From positions 6,833-50,114 of the forward strand of contig SZWC01003571.1 of assembly GCA_023375785.1 (NCBI GenBank): a stretch of DNA of 43,282 nucleotides, read 5' to 3'. The stretch comes from Penium margaritaceum (taxonomy: Eukaryota > Streptophyta > Zygnematophyceae > Desmidiales > Peniaceae). Positions 1 to 10,583 of the stretch are shown here, in pieces; within the stretch, counting starts at the first letter, position 1, and every line of letters starts with the position of its first letter. The translations under genes and the position numbers were made by a program. A model generated the notes under the pieces. It was not told the DNA's origin and did no database searches. It saw nothing but the letters and a program-made list of their open reading frames with translations.

Positions 1-76
1 TCTGCTGCAGCGGTGACTCTCACTGCTGCTGCTCTGCTGCGTCTCTGCTGCGCAGCTCAGTGAGAACTGTCTCACT

Positions 77-88
77 GCTCTGATACCA
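77..88 (-). other. Initiator-Met tRNA primer-binding site of an LTR retroelement
   Basis: Read on the minus strand this is TGGTATCAGAGC, the usual plant LTR-retrotransposon primer site, complementary to the 3' end of initiator methionine tRNA. It directly abuts a TG dinucleotide at 89-90, as expected if a minus-strand LTR ends there in CA. The element body would then run left, out of the window. The bases before it (1-60) are CTG-rich with no recognisable coding content. Confidence 0.7.
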
Positions 89-763
89 TGAGAAAGTGCG
101 TAGAAGCTTCCTAGCAACACGGCCGCTGACCGGGCGTCAGTGCCTAGTCAGACGGTGACGACAGTCACAGGTCGTACACACAGCGGCAAGGGTTTGGCTA
201 GGAGACACAAGTCAAAGTGTCAGAATGCTTCAATGTAGCATATGCAGAGAGAAATGACAACTGACAGGTCCAGGGCATAAATACCTGCCGCGGCGCACGG
301 CGGGTGTCGCACGCGGCAGTCCAAGAGCTGTCCTAAAACCGGCCCAAAACCACTGTTTTGGCCGTAACTCTGCGCACACATGTCAGAATCCTACGCCGTC
401 TGAACCTAGATGTGCAGAATCAAAAGACGCACGCAACGACTGGTCACATGCATGCATCCATCGACTGACAGAGAGTATATAATACAAAAACATGCAAATG
501 GGCCTCATGCCCAGTCCGCCGAAAGGCGCCTGCACGACATGGAATGCACAGCAAGGAGTCCCGGTGACATCTGGGGCTCTGGAACAGTGGTCGGTCAGCT
601 CCAGACGGGTAGTCCGCCGCCTGTCGTCGCGCCGGTGTCACCAGGGCCGCCTGCCTCAGGGATCTGCACGAGTATGGACACAGCCGAGTGGTCACAGTAA
701 ACTGTACAGGAACGGCACAAAGCACAACACTTCTTTGTTGTCCCCTAATTCCATTCATCAGTT
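89..763 (-). repeat. Putative 5' LTR, right edge undetermined
   Basis: By position next to the primer site at 77-88 this should be the 5' LTR of a minus-strand element. The edge at 89 has the expected TG (CA on the element strand). I could not fix the other edge, because no second LTR copy is present for comparison. TATA-like AT stretches occur near 279-286 and 476-484. The short ORFs here show no family resemblance. The next segment is an unrelated gypsy remnant, so the LTR may mark an insertion into it. Confidence 0.35.
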
Positions 764-2040
764 TTACAAGTGAGATCTGAGAGAGGCTGTGACACTAGAA
801 ATACTTGGACTTCCCAAAAGTTGGTCGGTGTCAGCGAATCTGTGACTGCCTCCACCTTTTCTGGGTGCATGGTGATCCATCCGCCATCGATGATGTTTCC
901 CTAAACCATGCTGGAACAGTGACCAAAAGGCTTGTTCCAAGATTTTTACAAAACGTTTCTCCCTTTGTATAATCTCAAGAATGTTTTGGAGTTGTCCATT
1001 ATGCTCCTCCGGGGTGCAGCTGTACACAGCAATATTGTTCAGGTACACAATGACAACTTCATGGAGGTAAGAATGGCATATGTTGTTCATTGCCATCATA
1101 ATTGTCACCAGGGCTTTTGTGAGTCAAACAACATGACAATGAACTCAAAGTTCTAGTATCTGATGTAGAAATGCTCTCATCTTGACGTCCCTGTGAGACA
1201 CGTGGATCGGATGATGGCCGCAGTGAACATCAATTCTGCTAGAAACTCGGGCCTCGTGGAGTTTGTCCAATAGTTCATCTACTCATGGAAGATGGTAGTG
1301 TTACTTAATGGTAGTTTCATTCAATGCTTGGTAGCCCATCTACATTCAAATCTTTCTGTCCTTTTTTACAAGTATAAGTGCTGCGTGACGTGGAAGGTCT
1401 GATGAACCCCGGACCGAGCATCTCATCCAGCTGCTTCTTAGTTTGGTCAGCTCTTAGTCGATCATCCGATAGGTCCCTTTCGTCATTGTTCTGCTGCCCA
1501 GTTTCAGGTCGATGTGATGATCGATGTCTTGTTGCGGAGAGAGCGCTATGGCTACAAACATCTAAAGTGTCGAGGCCGATGTATTTGGCTGTGGATTATG
1601 CCGGTGAAGATGATATTGCCCAATGATACGATTATGGTCACTTACTGGGCAAGTTATCCAGATTGTTGTGTTGTGCAGATCTCTAAATTACAGTCAGAGA
1701 GGTTCGCAAAGTCGATGGATCTGCCGTCATCTGTCCACAGTTTTCCTTTAAACACTCTTGGTTTGGTCTTCAAACCCAGCGTTTATGTCATGTTGTTGCT
1801 TACAAACCTGTGTGGTGATGTGGGCCGCTTAGATGGGCAATCAGTTGGCGTAGATGTTTCCAACAGAGCAGGATTTTGGGTCTATTTCTGCCCTTTGCTA
1901 ATTCTCGACTGTTGAATTTTTCTCCATGACCTCCGCCCCTTGTAGGTCTACTAATTCCATTTTCAAAATTCACGTGAAATGTGACCTGGCTTCCCGCAAG
2001 TCCAGCATAGCAGTTCATTGCATTGGTCGATGGCGTCAAT
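764..2040 (-). pseudogene. Ty3/gypsy gag-pol remnant (zinc knuckle to reverse transcriptase)
   Basis: Minus-strand translation in several frames gives gypsy landmarks in the right order. A Gag zinc knuckle CWTCGKPGHISREF lies at 1966-2007, where the fourth ligand Cys is Phe. A pre-RT segment IDHHIDLKLGSR lies near 1490-1525 and is followed by an in-frame stop. The RT palm stretch HSYLHEVVIVYLNNIAVYS lies near 1010-1075, where the catalytic YLDD reads YLNN. The RT to RNase H junction ITMHPEKVEAVTDSLTPTNF is near 800-870. Several frameshifts separate these blocks. Two catalytic aspartates and a zinc ligand are lost, so this is a dead copy. It stops abruptly near 764, beside the putative LTR of another element. 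The protease region (about 1600-1950) is not recognisable. Confidence 0.85.
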
Positions 2041-2647
2041 GTCCATCAGGGATCAGGTTTCCATTGGTTGCAACTTCCCTCCACCACGGTCGGAATTGTG
2101 ACTCATGGGCCACCAGCCGTCAGTTTTGTGCATGTGAACATTGTAGTCAGCACTGGCGATGTAATCGAGTGTTGCAATCATTCACGGAAGGTGGTCCTGG
2201 ATGTAAAAAATGGTGGTTGCTTGCCAGATATCTCGCTTAAGCCATCCTTGATACTAGAAACATAGTTCGTTGGAGGCAAGGTCACTACCGGTGATGATTT
2301 CACGCAAAAACGTGTGTATAATCTGCCACGCTGGACTGCTGACGCAGGCGATAGAGCCTGTATCATACGTCAGAGTTCTTGTTCAGCTTGTTAAAGCAGG
2401 TGATTGTAGCGTGCATGAAGTCCCCTCACGATTTTGGTGGCATGAGAATCTCCTGTCCCGCCGGACTTCTGTGCCCGAGAGGTGGTGCACCTGCGGTTGA
2501 CAATCTGAGAGTGGTTGCATGAGGCATTGAACTGGCTCCGCCAGTCTCCTACTCTCAATGGATGGTCTTTAGATTGTACTACCAACTTAAGGCCATGACA
2601 CGCAAAAGGGAGGCCACGAGGTCAATTTTCCTAAAGGCATACTCCAC
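2041..2647. other. Probable continuation of gypsy gag, unrecognisable
   Basis: The frame that carries the zinc knuckle can be followed a short way upstream (MDIDAIDQCNELL) with a stop just before it. Beyond about 2090 nothing matches a Gag domain I know. This is probably decayed gag and leader of the gypsy remnant to the left. No other feature is seen. Confidence 0.35.
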
Positions 2648-3484
2648 GGCACGACACGACACGACACGACACGACACGACACGACATGACACGACACGAC
2701 ACGACACGATACGACATGACAGGACACGACACGACACAACACGACATGACATGACACAACACGACACAACATGACATGACACAATATGAAATGACATGAC
2801 ACGAACCAACGAGACACAACACGACACAGCATGCCACGACATGGCACCACTCAACACAAGATGACACGACATGACACAACAACAGACAACACAAACCAAC
2901 ACGACATGACAACACATGACATGATACGACACAACAAGATACGACACACCGCCATTTGACATGACACAGCACAACATGACACGAAACGACATGAAAGACA
3001 CAAAACGGTACGAAAAGACAGAAAAAAACACCACAAGATACCATATTACACAACAAGACTTGACACGACTTAACACGACATGATACAACATGACACGACA
3101 CGACACGACATGACACAACACGACACGGCACAACACCAAACGACACGACACATCACAAAACAATACAACACAACACAACACAACACGACACAAGACAACA
3201 CGACACGACACAACATGACACAACAAGACACGACACAGCACAACACGGCACGACACGGCACAAAACGACACAACACGACACGATACAACACAACACAACA
3301 TGAAATGACACAACACGAAACGACACGAAACGACATGACACAACACGAAACCACATGACACGACATGACACCATAGGACACAACACAACACAACACGAGA
3401 TGAAACAACCACGACAATGCCACGACACAACAAAACACGGCACAACACGTCACAACAAAACATGGCATGACACGACACAAAGAA
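2648..3484. repeat. Pentanucleotide satellite, unit CGACA and variants
   Basis: About 835 bases of tandem five-base units. The left end (2648-2710) is almost pure ACGAC; to the right the units diverge mainly to ATGAC and ACAAC, with some AAACG and GGCAC. Because the unit lacks stop codons in the minus frames, it yields long artificial reading frames of the type (CRVVS)n in every minus frame. These are not genes. The array lies between the gypsy remnant and unremarkable DNA. Confidence 0.95.
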
Positions 3485-3804
3485 CGCAGTACACTTCTAT
3501 ACATGAAATACCATTTAAAATGTTTCATCATACACTTTTAGCTATCAAATTCATGCCTTTCCCTCGTCTGGCTCTACAATGTAATTATGTAACTCACACT
3601 GATGTTTCCCTTGATACAACAAAGGATATTAAACCACAAAAAAATCAGAGGAATGGGCACGTCACCTGACTTACCCAGTACTTACAGTCGTTCCATAAAG
3701 ATTTTGTGGAACGGTACAAGGCTTATGCATTGAGTTATACATTTCAGGCAAAATCGTTCATTAAATCTTGTCACAAATACGATACTCTGAAAATTTCCAT
3801 TTTT
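3485..3804. other. No gene seen
   Basis: AT-rich sequence after the satellite. I see no coding homology, RNA gene or clear repeat. Confidence 0.6.
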
Positions 3805-4004
3805 CTAGGTTTCTCTTGCTAGGTCTTTGAAGTGACCATGGCTCGATTCCTTCACGCCTTAGAGTAATATTTCATGCACATCTGGGGGTTTTGGTTTCAG
3901 TATTATTCTTGCACACCATGTTGCTAGGTTTCCTGTAGCTAGGGCTTTCAAGTAACCATGGCCTGAGTCCTTTGCACCTTAGAGTTGTATTTCATGTACA
4001 TGTA
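3805..4004. repeat. Two diverged direct copies of an ~80-bp segment
   Basis: Copy one (3805-3884) and copy two (3924-4004) align from CTAGGTTTC through ACCATGGC, CCTTAGAGT and TATTTCATG, offset by about 120 bases. They differ at roughly one position in five, so the duplication is old. The second copy ends about 20 bases before a good 3' splice acceptor (TTGCAG at 4019-4024). The pair could therefore be duplicated intron sequence. Confidence 0.75.
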
Positions 4005-4009
4005 TCCTT

Positions 4010-4528
4010 GTGATTGACTTGCAGCAACGTCTGGGTCCAAGGTTTTGGCAGTACAGGGGGTTCCCGCACTGTGTCTTTGAAATGAACCAATTGAAACTGA
4101 ACATAAAATTGCAGCAATACACTCTACCAACACCTCAAGAGGGTGATCTGTTGGCTTGTGTTGAGGAGGACCTGACACACAGACATGCTGCATATTTTGT
4201 CACATGGATAGGAAAGAGCACGGGGCTTTTGCATGAATTCAACCATGAGAACAAGGTTGTTTATGTTCCTGCTCTGCCTGTCCCAAGTCCTCCGGGGCAG
4301 TTTGCTACTCTGGCTCATGCTTGGCTCCTCTGGGGTGGTGGAGCAGCATGTACCTGCTCTTATGCAATGTCACAAAATACTTGTGTGCACATGTTATGGG
4401 CAGAGAATCATCTAGTACAAACTCGTTCTCTGTTTACGTTGGCTGCAATGCCAGCATACAATGTCGTAATCTCACCTAATGAGAACCCATGTTTTTGGAC
4501 TCTACGAGGAGGGAAGGTGAACGGGTGA
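4010..4528 (+). CDS. Unidentified exon-like open reading frame
   Basis: This 172-codon frame is open on the plus strand and I do not recognise it. It is not low-complexity: it mixes charged, aromatic and cysteine residues, with a Cys-rich patch around GGGAACTCSY and a hydrophobic centre. It may be an internal exon. A polypyrimidine-poor but acceptable acceptor TTGCAG ends at 4024, and a possible donor AAG/GTGAAC lies at about 4515, a few codons before the stop. The in-frame ATG at 4010 lies before that acceptor and is probably not the true start. No partner exon was found on either side, and no transposon motif is visible. It could equally be a chance frame or a gene fragment. Confidence 0.3.
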   Translation: MIDLQQRLGPRFWQYRGFPHCVFEMNQLKLNIKLQQYTLPTPQEGDLLACVEEDLTHRHAAYFVTWIGKSTGLLHEFNHENKVVYVPALPVPSPPGQFATLAHAWLLWGGGAACTCSYAMSQNTCVHMLWAENHLVQTRSLFTLAAMPAYNVVISPNENPCFWTLRGGKVNG

Positions 4529-6245
4529 TGATTTGGGCATCACGGATGGAGATACACACTGTTTTGGTTTTCACATGACCAGTATAGATATATCTTTATA
4601 TCCAGATCCCACATATACACTTCTGCCACAAAATGCACCATAGGAAACGTTACTGATTGCAAAATGTCACATAAAAGTAACGCACTTTGGGTCACAACCA
4701 AACACCCTGTCCTTGAACAAGGTGTTTGCATCATTTATTGTAATTTTCTGATTTTTTAAATGAACATGAAGTAACAAGTACTCAAAAGCACGGTTTTGTG
4801 CATTTTTTGCATCCGTTGTTCACATTGTCCTTATTTCACTTGAACAACTGGCGTTGACCAGACATGAAATCGATTTGTTTGAGAAATCAAAGAAGGGCCA
4901 TGGTTTTTGTCTCGTGCACATTAGAGCAAGTAGACAGGAAGGGACATAAAATGTGGAGTCATCATAAATGAGAGCCGTGTCGCCATCAGTCTTACACAGT
5001 TATGGAACATAAGAGACAACGTACAACATAGAGAGAACTTCTGAAAAAATGTGCTTCAACACAACAGACAATGTGGTCCGTACCCATAGCGGAGGATGGG
5101 CTTTTCCAACTTCAACAAGGGGGTTGTTAGACAGGAGTTTTCAGAACATGGGGATAATAGTTTTCACATTCTAACATACAGGGATCAAGAAGATGATAAC
5201 TTGCACCGGGGGGAAAGGACGCCAATTTCTGTATCAAAAACGATACCTAGTAGCTTTCACGGATGACGTATCATATCCAATTCCCACATAAGAATAGGCT
5301 TTTCAAAACATCTATAAATGTGGCCTCCTCTCCCTCTAAAGAGGCACCAGGGAGGCAACGGAAAGTAAACCCTGTACACTGTCATTGTGGGAGGGGTTAT
5401 TCAACATACATGCTTTACATCAAGTATCAACTTTAAAGGTGGAAATATCTTGAAATCACCATAGTTCAGCTTGTACATGCAGTGGTTTAAAGAACATGAG
5501 GGATTTGGGTGCACACTACAGGAAATACATGGAGGCTCAACACTTTGTCATGAAATTGAAGACCAAGAATTCAAGAAGCACGCTTGCTTCTCTAATTTTT
5601 CAATAAAAGCAGTATGTTTGCAGAAGAATATGTGGAGGTTTTACCAACAAGTATAAAGAAGTCAAACAACATCTTGTTGTATAGATTATTCCTTTTCATC
5701 ATGTACACAGTAGGACGTTTTTAGTAAAATTTATACATCATTTCTACTCACAGTTGATGTTCACACAATCTACTAGTACTTGACGCATGAAATATTCTTA
5801 AATATGGATAAGAAATACTTTATTTTTCTCCAGTATTATGGTAATTAATATACAAAAGCCTAATTAACAATCAATAGCAACGCTTCTACGAAGCATTTGA
5901 TCATGAAATGCCATGGGAGTGAATTACTTGTCATAGTAAGCAGAGATCTATGAAAGAATGGACAAAGTCAGTTCCATCCTTCTTCAACAGTCATGTCACA
6001 CTTATGTGGTGATGTAAGCACAACTTTCACCTAAGTGACATAAAGGAAGACGGACGTGGAGCCGGACAGAAATATGTTTCTCATGTGAAACATGAGATCT
6101 GATTGTAAAACTTCAGAAACAATAGCATGAGCCCTGAAACGGGCCAGTCCATGAATGATTGAGAAAATTATGCCTGTTAACAGATACACCAAACATGAGT
6201 CCATGCTGGAACACTTATGTTCTATCCACAACTATTTCCCACGAC
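4529..6245. other. AT-rich intergenic DNA
   Basis: No frame of more than about 65 codons and no transposon motif, RNA gene or tandem repeat is seen in this 1.7-kb stretch. It would contain the promoter of the thaumatin-like gene to the right if that gene is or was expressed, but I could not identify a convincing TATA box. Confidence 0.6.
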
Positions 6246-6887
6246 ATGGGTAAAGTCAAGGTGTGGCTGCTGGCCATTGTGAGCAGTAGCCCCTGGGGCG
6301 TGGCTTTCAAGGCCATGCTTCAGGCAGTGGTGGTGGTGGCGGTGGTGGTGGCGTGCTCGTGCGTAAGTAGCACTGTGGCCCTAGATCGAAGCATCAGCAT
6401 GACCAACAAGTGCGGCTTCCCCGTGTGGATGGGCCAGGCGCCCAACACAAAAAAATTGCCGCTCCCTCGGGGCAGCCTGAGCGTGAGTCAGGTGCAGACA
6501 TCCCGGTACTCCATCCCCGACATCGGCTGGGCCAGTAGGCTGTGGCCAAAGATATGGTGGCAGGGACAACGGGACCAATTGCGCCATCAGAGATTCCGGT
6601 CAACCCTGCCCTGCCTTGGGATGCCAGCCGCCTGTAGACATGAAGGTGGGCTCTTCTTCCCGGCCAGCAGCTCTGGGGAGGACTCCTTTTACGACGTAAG
6701 CCTGGTGGATGGCTACGCAGTGTTCATCAAGATCATGCTGCACGGTCCAATGGAGTGCGGGAGCTCCGTCACCACCATGTGTACCTTGGCCCTGAGCAAG
6801 TCCCCTAGGTCTGAGAACAGCGGCGTGTGGTACTTGAGCGTGCACACGGACGGGACGACCACCACCTGCTTGGCGCCCTGTAAGTAG
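6246..6887 (+). pseudogene. Thaumatin-like protein (PR-5 family), damaged and truncated first exon
   Basis: Thaumatin-like proteins are secreted, disulfide-rich plant proteins related to pathogenesis-related family 5. The frame from ATG 6246 (alternative ATG 6315) gives a hydrophobic signal peptide (MLQAVVVVAVVVACSCVSS), then the family opening ISMTNKCGFPVWMGQ. After it come GWASRLWPK (the usual R-x-W-x-R/K block) and the signature SFYDVSLVDGY at about 6686-6718. Between about 6543 and 6598 the family sequence (GTNCAIRDSG, the usual NCATGDCG block) is in another frame, so two compensating indels occurred. The frame ends CLAPC at a strong donor CT/GTAAGT (GT at 6880-6881), with a stop immediately inside the intron. 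The C-terminal Cys-rich part expected in a next exon was not found downstream. Either the gene is truncated or the exon is distant. Confidence 0.8.
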
Positions 6888-7290
6888 TGGCACTGGCCTA
6901 CACCTTAAGGCTTGGAAAGAGGCTGCCTCCATACAGGAAGCAAATTCATGAATTATCACTGTACACTCATTTTCAAATGTACGTGCTGGGTAAACATCCT
7001 AGGAGTATTCATAGAGTTTTCACGATTGAGACCTGTTCATTTCTTGGCACCAACAATGTTCTGCATATCTTGTTGAATATGACCGGAACACGTAGTGAAA
7101 TAGGTAACCTTGTTTGTTCCTGGGTACATGCCTCTTCATAGCTGTAATAATGTAACTTACATGCTCCTGTCCGGTTGTCTTTTTCTCTTGTGAATCAGGT
7201 TCTGTAGACTGTGAGGTTTTTTTATTGAGAAAAAACCCATCCTTGTATCACACGGAGGGTTATGGGTTGTACTATTTTTCTTGCCCGGGC
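6888..7290. other. No gene seen
   Basis: I searched this stretch for the missing C-terminal exon of the thaumatin-like gene (Cys-rich, ending in a YAYDD-type motif) and did not see it. No repeat or RNA gene is evident. Confidence 0.55.
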
Positions 7291-7325
7291 TCCTGCTGGG
7301 CCCTGCAGTAGCAAGGCCCAGGAGG
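7291..7325. repeat. GGGCCC stem-loop, diverged copy
   Basis: Arms TCCTGCTGGGCCC and AGGCCCAGGAGG flank the ten-base loop TGCAGTAGCA (7304-7313). It is the same design as 35268-35301, with two stem mismatches. A GGGGGTTTGTGA motif follows at 7374-7385, and similar motifs accompany the other copies. Confidence 0.75.
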
Positions 7326-7574
7326 TTCCTTTCTAGAGTATGGAACTTGAACAGTCACAGACCCCGTCACCAGGGGGTTTGTGAAACCTCTTGTTGGCGG
7401 GGTTGAAATGAAATTGAAGCCCTATTCGTGGAACTCAGGGAAGTCGCAAGACTAGTGTACACTAGAGTATATTTCGCAACTTCCACCATATGTATCCCCT
7501 CATGCATCCCCTCATACACTCACCTCATACACTCCCGGGGGAGGGGGAGGGGAGGGGGGAGGGAGGACTGAGTG

Positions 7575-7865
7575 AAGTCAAGGGACCCGTCTCCCCTCCT
7601 CCGCCTCTGAAAAACAGAAAGTGTAAGAGGCGAGTGTATGAGACAGAGGGTATGGGGCGGAGGGGGTATTAAAAAGACACCAGTGTACTCTAGTGAGAGA
7701 TTTTTTAAGAAGTCGCAAAATATACACTAGTGTACAAGCAAAGTCGAGGGACCCATCTCTCCACCCACACCAAAAAACAGGATTTTGTATGAGGTGAGCG
7801 TATGGGACAGTGTATGTGGGAGGGAAGGTATTAGAAAAGACACTAGTGTACTCTCATAAGATATT
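7575..7865. repeat. Tandem duplication of ~130-bp segment
   Basis: Two diverged copies (about 7575-7705 and 7740-7865) each run from GTC(A/G)AGGGACCC through a purine-rich stretch to ACTAGTGTACTCT. Flanking copies of AAGTCGCAA and ACACTAG occur at 7441-7465 and 7711-7735. The interval 7530-7680 is very G-rich. No coding content is apparent. Confidence 0.65.
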
Positions 7866-7949
7866 TTGATGGAATTTGTTAAATACACCAAGGTATGGTT
7901 AATTGAGGCCATTTTATACACTGGTTTTCTCGTGTGTGATTCACCCATC

Positions 7950-8830
7950 CAAACACCCTCCGGTGCCTCCCAGGATGCGCCTGTGGTTGTGGTATCACCC
8001 ACTTACCCCTGTCACCGTCACCACAACCCCCGCTCCTAAATGTTGTTTTTGTACACCGTCCATCCAAATTGTGTTCCATAGATTCCGGTGTGTAGCTCTG
8101 CCCGTGCCTTACCTCCCAGTGTTATTCCCCTATCCAAACACCCTCCTGTGCATCCCAGGTTGCGTCAGCAATCCTGGTGTCACCCACTCATTCCTTGCCC
8201 TCATCAGCCTCGCCGCTCCAGATTTCAGTTCGTGCTGACCTCATCTGGGTGTCACCCACTCATTCCTTGCCCTCATTCAAATAGTGTCACCCGCTCATTC
8301 CTGGCCCTCATCTAAATAGTGTCACCCGCTCATTCATTGCCCTCATCCAAAAAGTGTCACCCGCTCATTCCATGCCTTCATCCAAATAGTGTCACCCACT
8401 CATTCCTTGCCCTCATCCAAATAGTGTCACCCGCACATTCCTTGCCCTCATCCAAATAGTGTCACGCGCTCATTCCTTGCCCTCATCCAAATAGTGTCAC
8501 ACGCTCATTCCTTGCCCTCATCCAAATAGTGTCACCCGCTCATTCCTTGCCATCAAACACCCTTCGGTGTGTTCCAGGTTGCGTCGGCGGTCTTGGTATC
8601 ACCCACTCACCCCCTGCCCCCATCACCCCCCCCCCCTCCGCTTCAGAATTTCGTTCATGCACACCGCCCATCCAAATTGCATTCCCTCAATTACAGCACG
8701 TAGCTCTGCCTGCACTATATCTCCAGGTGTCCTGGTATCACCCACCCACTCCCACCCCCGTCACCGTCCCGCTCCAGAATTCCATTTCTGCACACCGCAC
8801 ATCCAAATTGCATTCTGTGAGCCAAAGTAT
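7950..8830. repeat. Complex C-rich tandem repeat region
   Basis: A C-rich plus strand carries several diverged copies of a ~180-200-bp unit. Each holds ATC(C)AAACACCC, a GTTGCGTC-type block, GT(A/G)TCACCCACTCA, CACCG(T/C)CCATCCAAATT and GTAGCTCTGCC, for example near 7955, 8130, 8550 and 8730. One part of the unit has been amplified into the 35-bp minisatellite at 8251-8565. The reading frames crossing it are repeat translations. Confidence 0.75.
8251..8565. repeat. 35-bp minisatellite, nine units
   Basis: The word GTCAC recurs at 8251, 8286, 8321, 8356, 8391, 8426, 8461, 8496 and 8531, a strict 35-base period. Each unit continues through CGCTCATTCCTTGCC and CTCATCCAAATAGT. Units differ by one to three substitutions and no indels, so the expansion is recent compared with the surrounding ~185-bp copies. 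Confidence 0.95.
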
Positions 8831-8834
8831 GTCC

Positions 8835-9600
8835 AGACTTTTTTTATCCAATGTGACATGAGGAAGGAGGATTATGAAACTCGAACATGATCTGTTGTCG
8901 TAAGTTGTTGACATCGGGACCACCACTTGCTCGCCATGGCGGTATAACCTGGCAGCCTCCATGAGGCCATGGTATTCAATGTTGTTCGGCTCAGCTAACC
9001 AGGGGTCCATACTGTAGCCAATCCGGATGGGATTCTTGAAAGGGTTCACACTGACTAATGGTCGTGGGGGTGGGCCGAGTGGGTTTGTGTGCAATGTTAT
9101 CTTCACTACAATGGCGGCAAAGTGTTTGTTTGTGATCTTATTATTGCTCTGCATGAGGCTCATCTGTTTTGGGTTTTGGCTCAATGGGGTTTCCCCGTTA
9201 GCCCACTCTGGTTTATACTACCATGTGAATGTGAAGTGACTCAAGTATTCACACCACCACGCCTTTCAACGTGAAAGGTTTGGTTGTATATGGAAGTATG
9301 TGAGAGGATTGTGGTTTGTGACCACCGTGATCTTTCCATCGGCACCTTCAAGATAGCAGCGCCATGCTTTGAAAGCATGCACGACTGCCAGCAGTTCCTA
9401 ATCCCCAGTGGTGTGCGTGGTCTCTGCATCTAATTGTTTGCGGCTCTGGTAGGCAACAGGGTGGCCGTCTTGCATGAGCACAGCTCCCAACCTTGTAACC
9501 GATGCATCACATCGTACCTCCAACGGCTTTTTTGAAACTGGGAGTGCATGGCTTGGTGCCCAGATCAGCATTGTCATCACAACTTGAAAAGCCGCAGTGT
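8835..9600 (-). pseudogene. Gypsy RNase H and integrase N-terminal region
   Basis: The RNase H part reads LEVRCDASVTRLGAVLMQDG near 9490-9540, LDAETTHTTGD followed by a stop, and then ELLAVVHAFKAWRCYLEG near 9350-9410. It ends with GKITVVTNHNPLTYF near 9295-9340. The Asp of the CDAS motif is kept. Further left, after broken frames, WLAEPNNIEYHGL and ARLYRHGEQVVVP (about 8920-9010) resemble the linker and zinc-binding N-terminus of integrase. The catalytic integrase core is not seen before the C-rich repeats begin. Confidence 0.75.
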
Positions 9601-10526
9601 ATTTTGGTGATCAATCCCAAGCGCTCACCTTCCGGGTCAGGGCAGTGAGAGGGTGCACCAACGTGGAGTAGCCTCTCATAAACCGCCAGAAGTAGTTTGT
9701 AAGTTCAAGGAAGGAGCGGAGCTGACCGCTGTCTTGGGTTGACACCATTCTTCCACGAACTGCACCTTGCAAGGGTGCACCTGGATGCCTTCGCCATGAA
9801 TGCCGTGGCCAAGGTACTCCAACTCTGACTACACAAACTTGCACTTACTTCTATCACAGAAAAAGCGATTCTTGCAAAGAATCTCAAGCACCATTATGAG
9901 GTGTCACTCGTGCTCTTTCTGGTTCTTGGAGAAGATGCGGATGTTGTCAAGATGCACCATTACCGACTTACCGAGGTGTTCCTGGAATATATTGTTCATC
10001 AATGCTTGGAATGTTGTAGGCGCATTCGTCAGTCCAAAGCAGAGGACCCAAAACTGACAGTGTCCGAGGTGAGTCCTCGATGCCTTTTGGGTACATCCTC
10101 CTCCGTGATCCGGATTTGATGGTAGCCCTGTGATAGACTCAGAGATGTGAAGATGTTTGCTTCTTGCAGCTGGTCAAATAGGTCCTCGATGTGCGGGAGC
10201 GGGTATTGGTTTTCCACAGTGAGTTTATTCAACGCCCGGTAGTCTACGTACATCCTCAATGCTCCATCTTTTTTCTTAACGAAGAGGATGGGGATCCCAA
10301 ATGAGGATGAACTTAGTCCCAAGTGTTCCTTGATTTGTGTTTCAGCTTCCTTTCTTTCTGCCAGACTTAAACAGTACACCGATCGAAAGGGGGGCACAGT
10401 CCCTTGTTCTAGCGGGATGGTATGACTAGCCGCACACCTGGGAGGCAACCCATCCGGTGGAGGTTCAAAGACATCTGAGAACTCAGAGAGGATTATGGTA
10501 ACCCCCGAGGGTACGTCACTCTCCAC
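9601..10526 (-). pseudogene. Gypsy reverse transcriptase
   Basis: RNA-dependent DNA polymerase of the element. The N-terminal half is open at 10029-10526 and shows ILFVKKKDGALRMYVDYRALN, YPLPHIEDLFDQL and SLSQGYHQIRI (the usual D of DLxxGYHQ reads S). The catalytic segment near 9940-9975 reads VMVHLDNIRIFSKNQKEHE, so the usual YLDD has become HLDN and is followed by a stop. Further left come the connection motifs LEYLGHGIHGEGIQVHP and LRSFLELTNYFWRFMRGYS. Loss of catalytic residues and several frame changes make this inactive. Confidence 0.85.
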
Positions 10527-10583
10527 CTCATCATCGAGTTTCTTTGGGGTCGCAAGGAAATGCTGATAGCCCTCTCTTAGCCG

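Noticed and set aside
1..60. CTG trinucleotide expansion
   Set aside because: The stretch is CTG-rich but interrupted and too short to call a microsatellite.
2579..3531. Several long Cys/Val/Ser-rich minus-strand ORFs and a plus-strand Thr/His/Asp-rich ORF
   Set aside because: They are translations of the pentanucleotide satellite, open in all frames because the unit lacks stops.
8251..8565. Possible CRISPR array
   Set aside because: The period of 35 bp is constant with no variable spacers, so it is a simple minisatellite. The setting is also eukaryotic.
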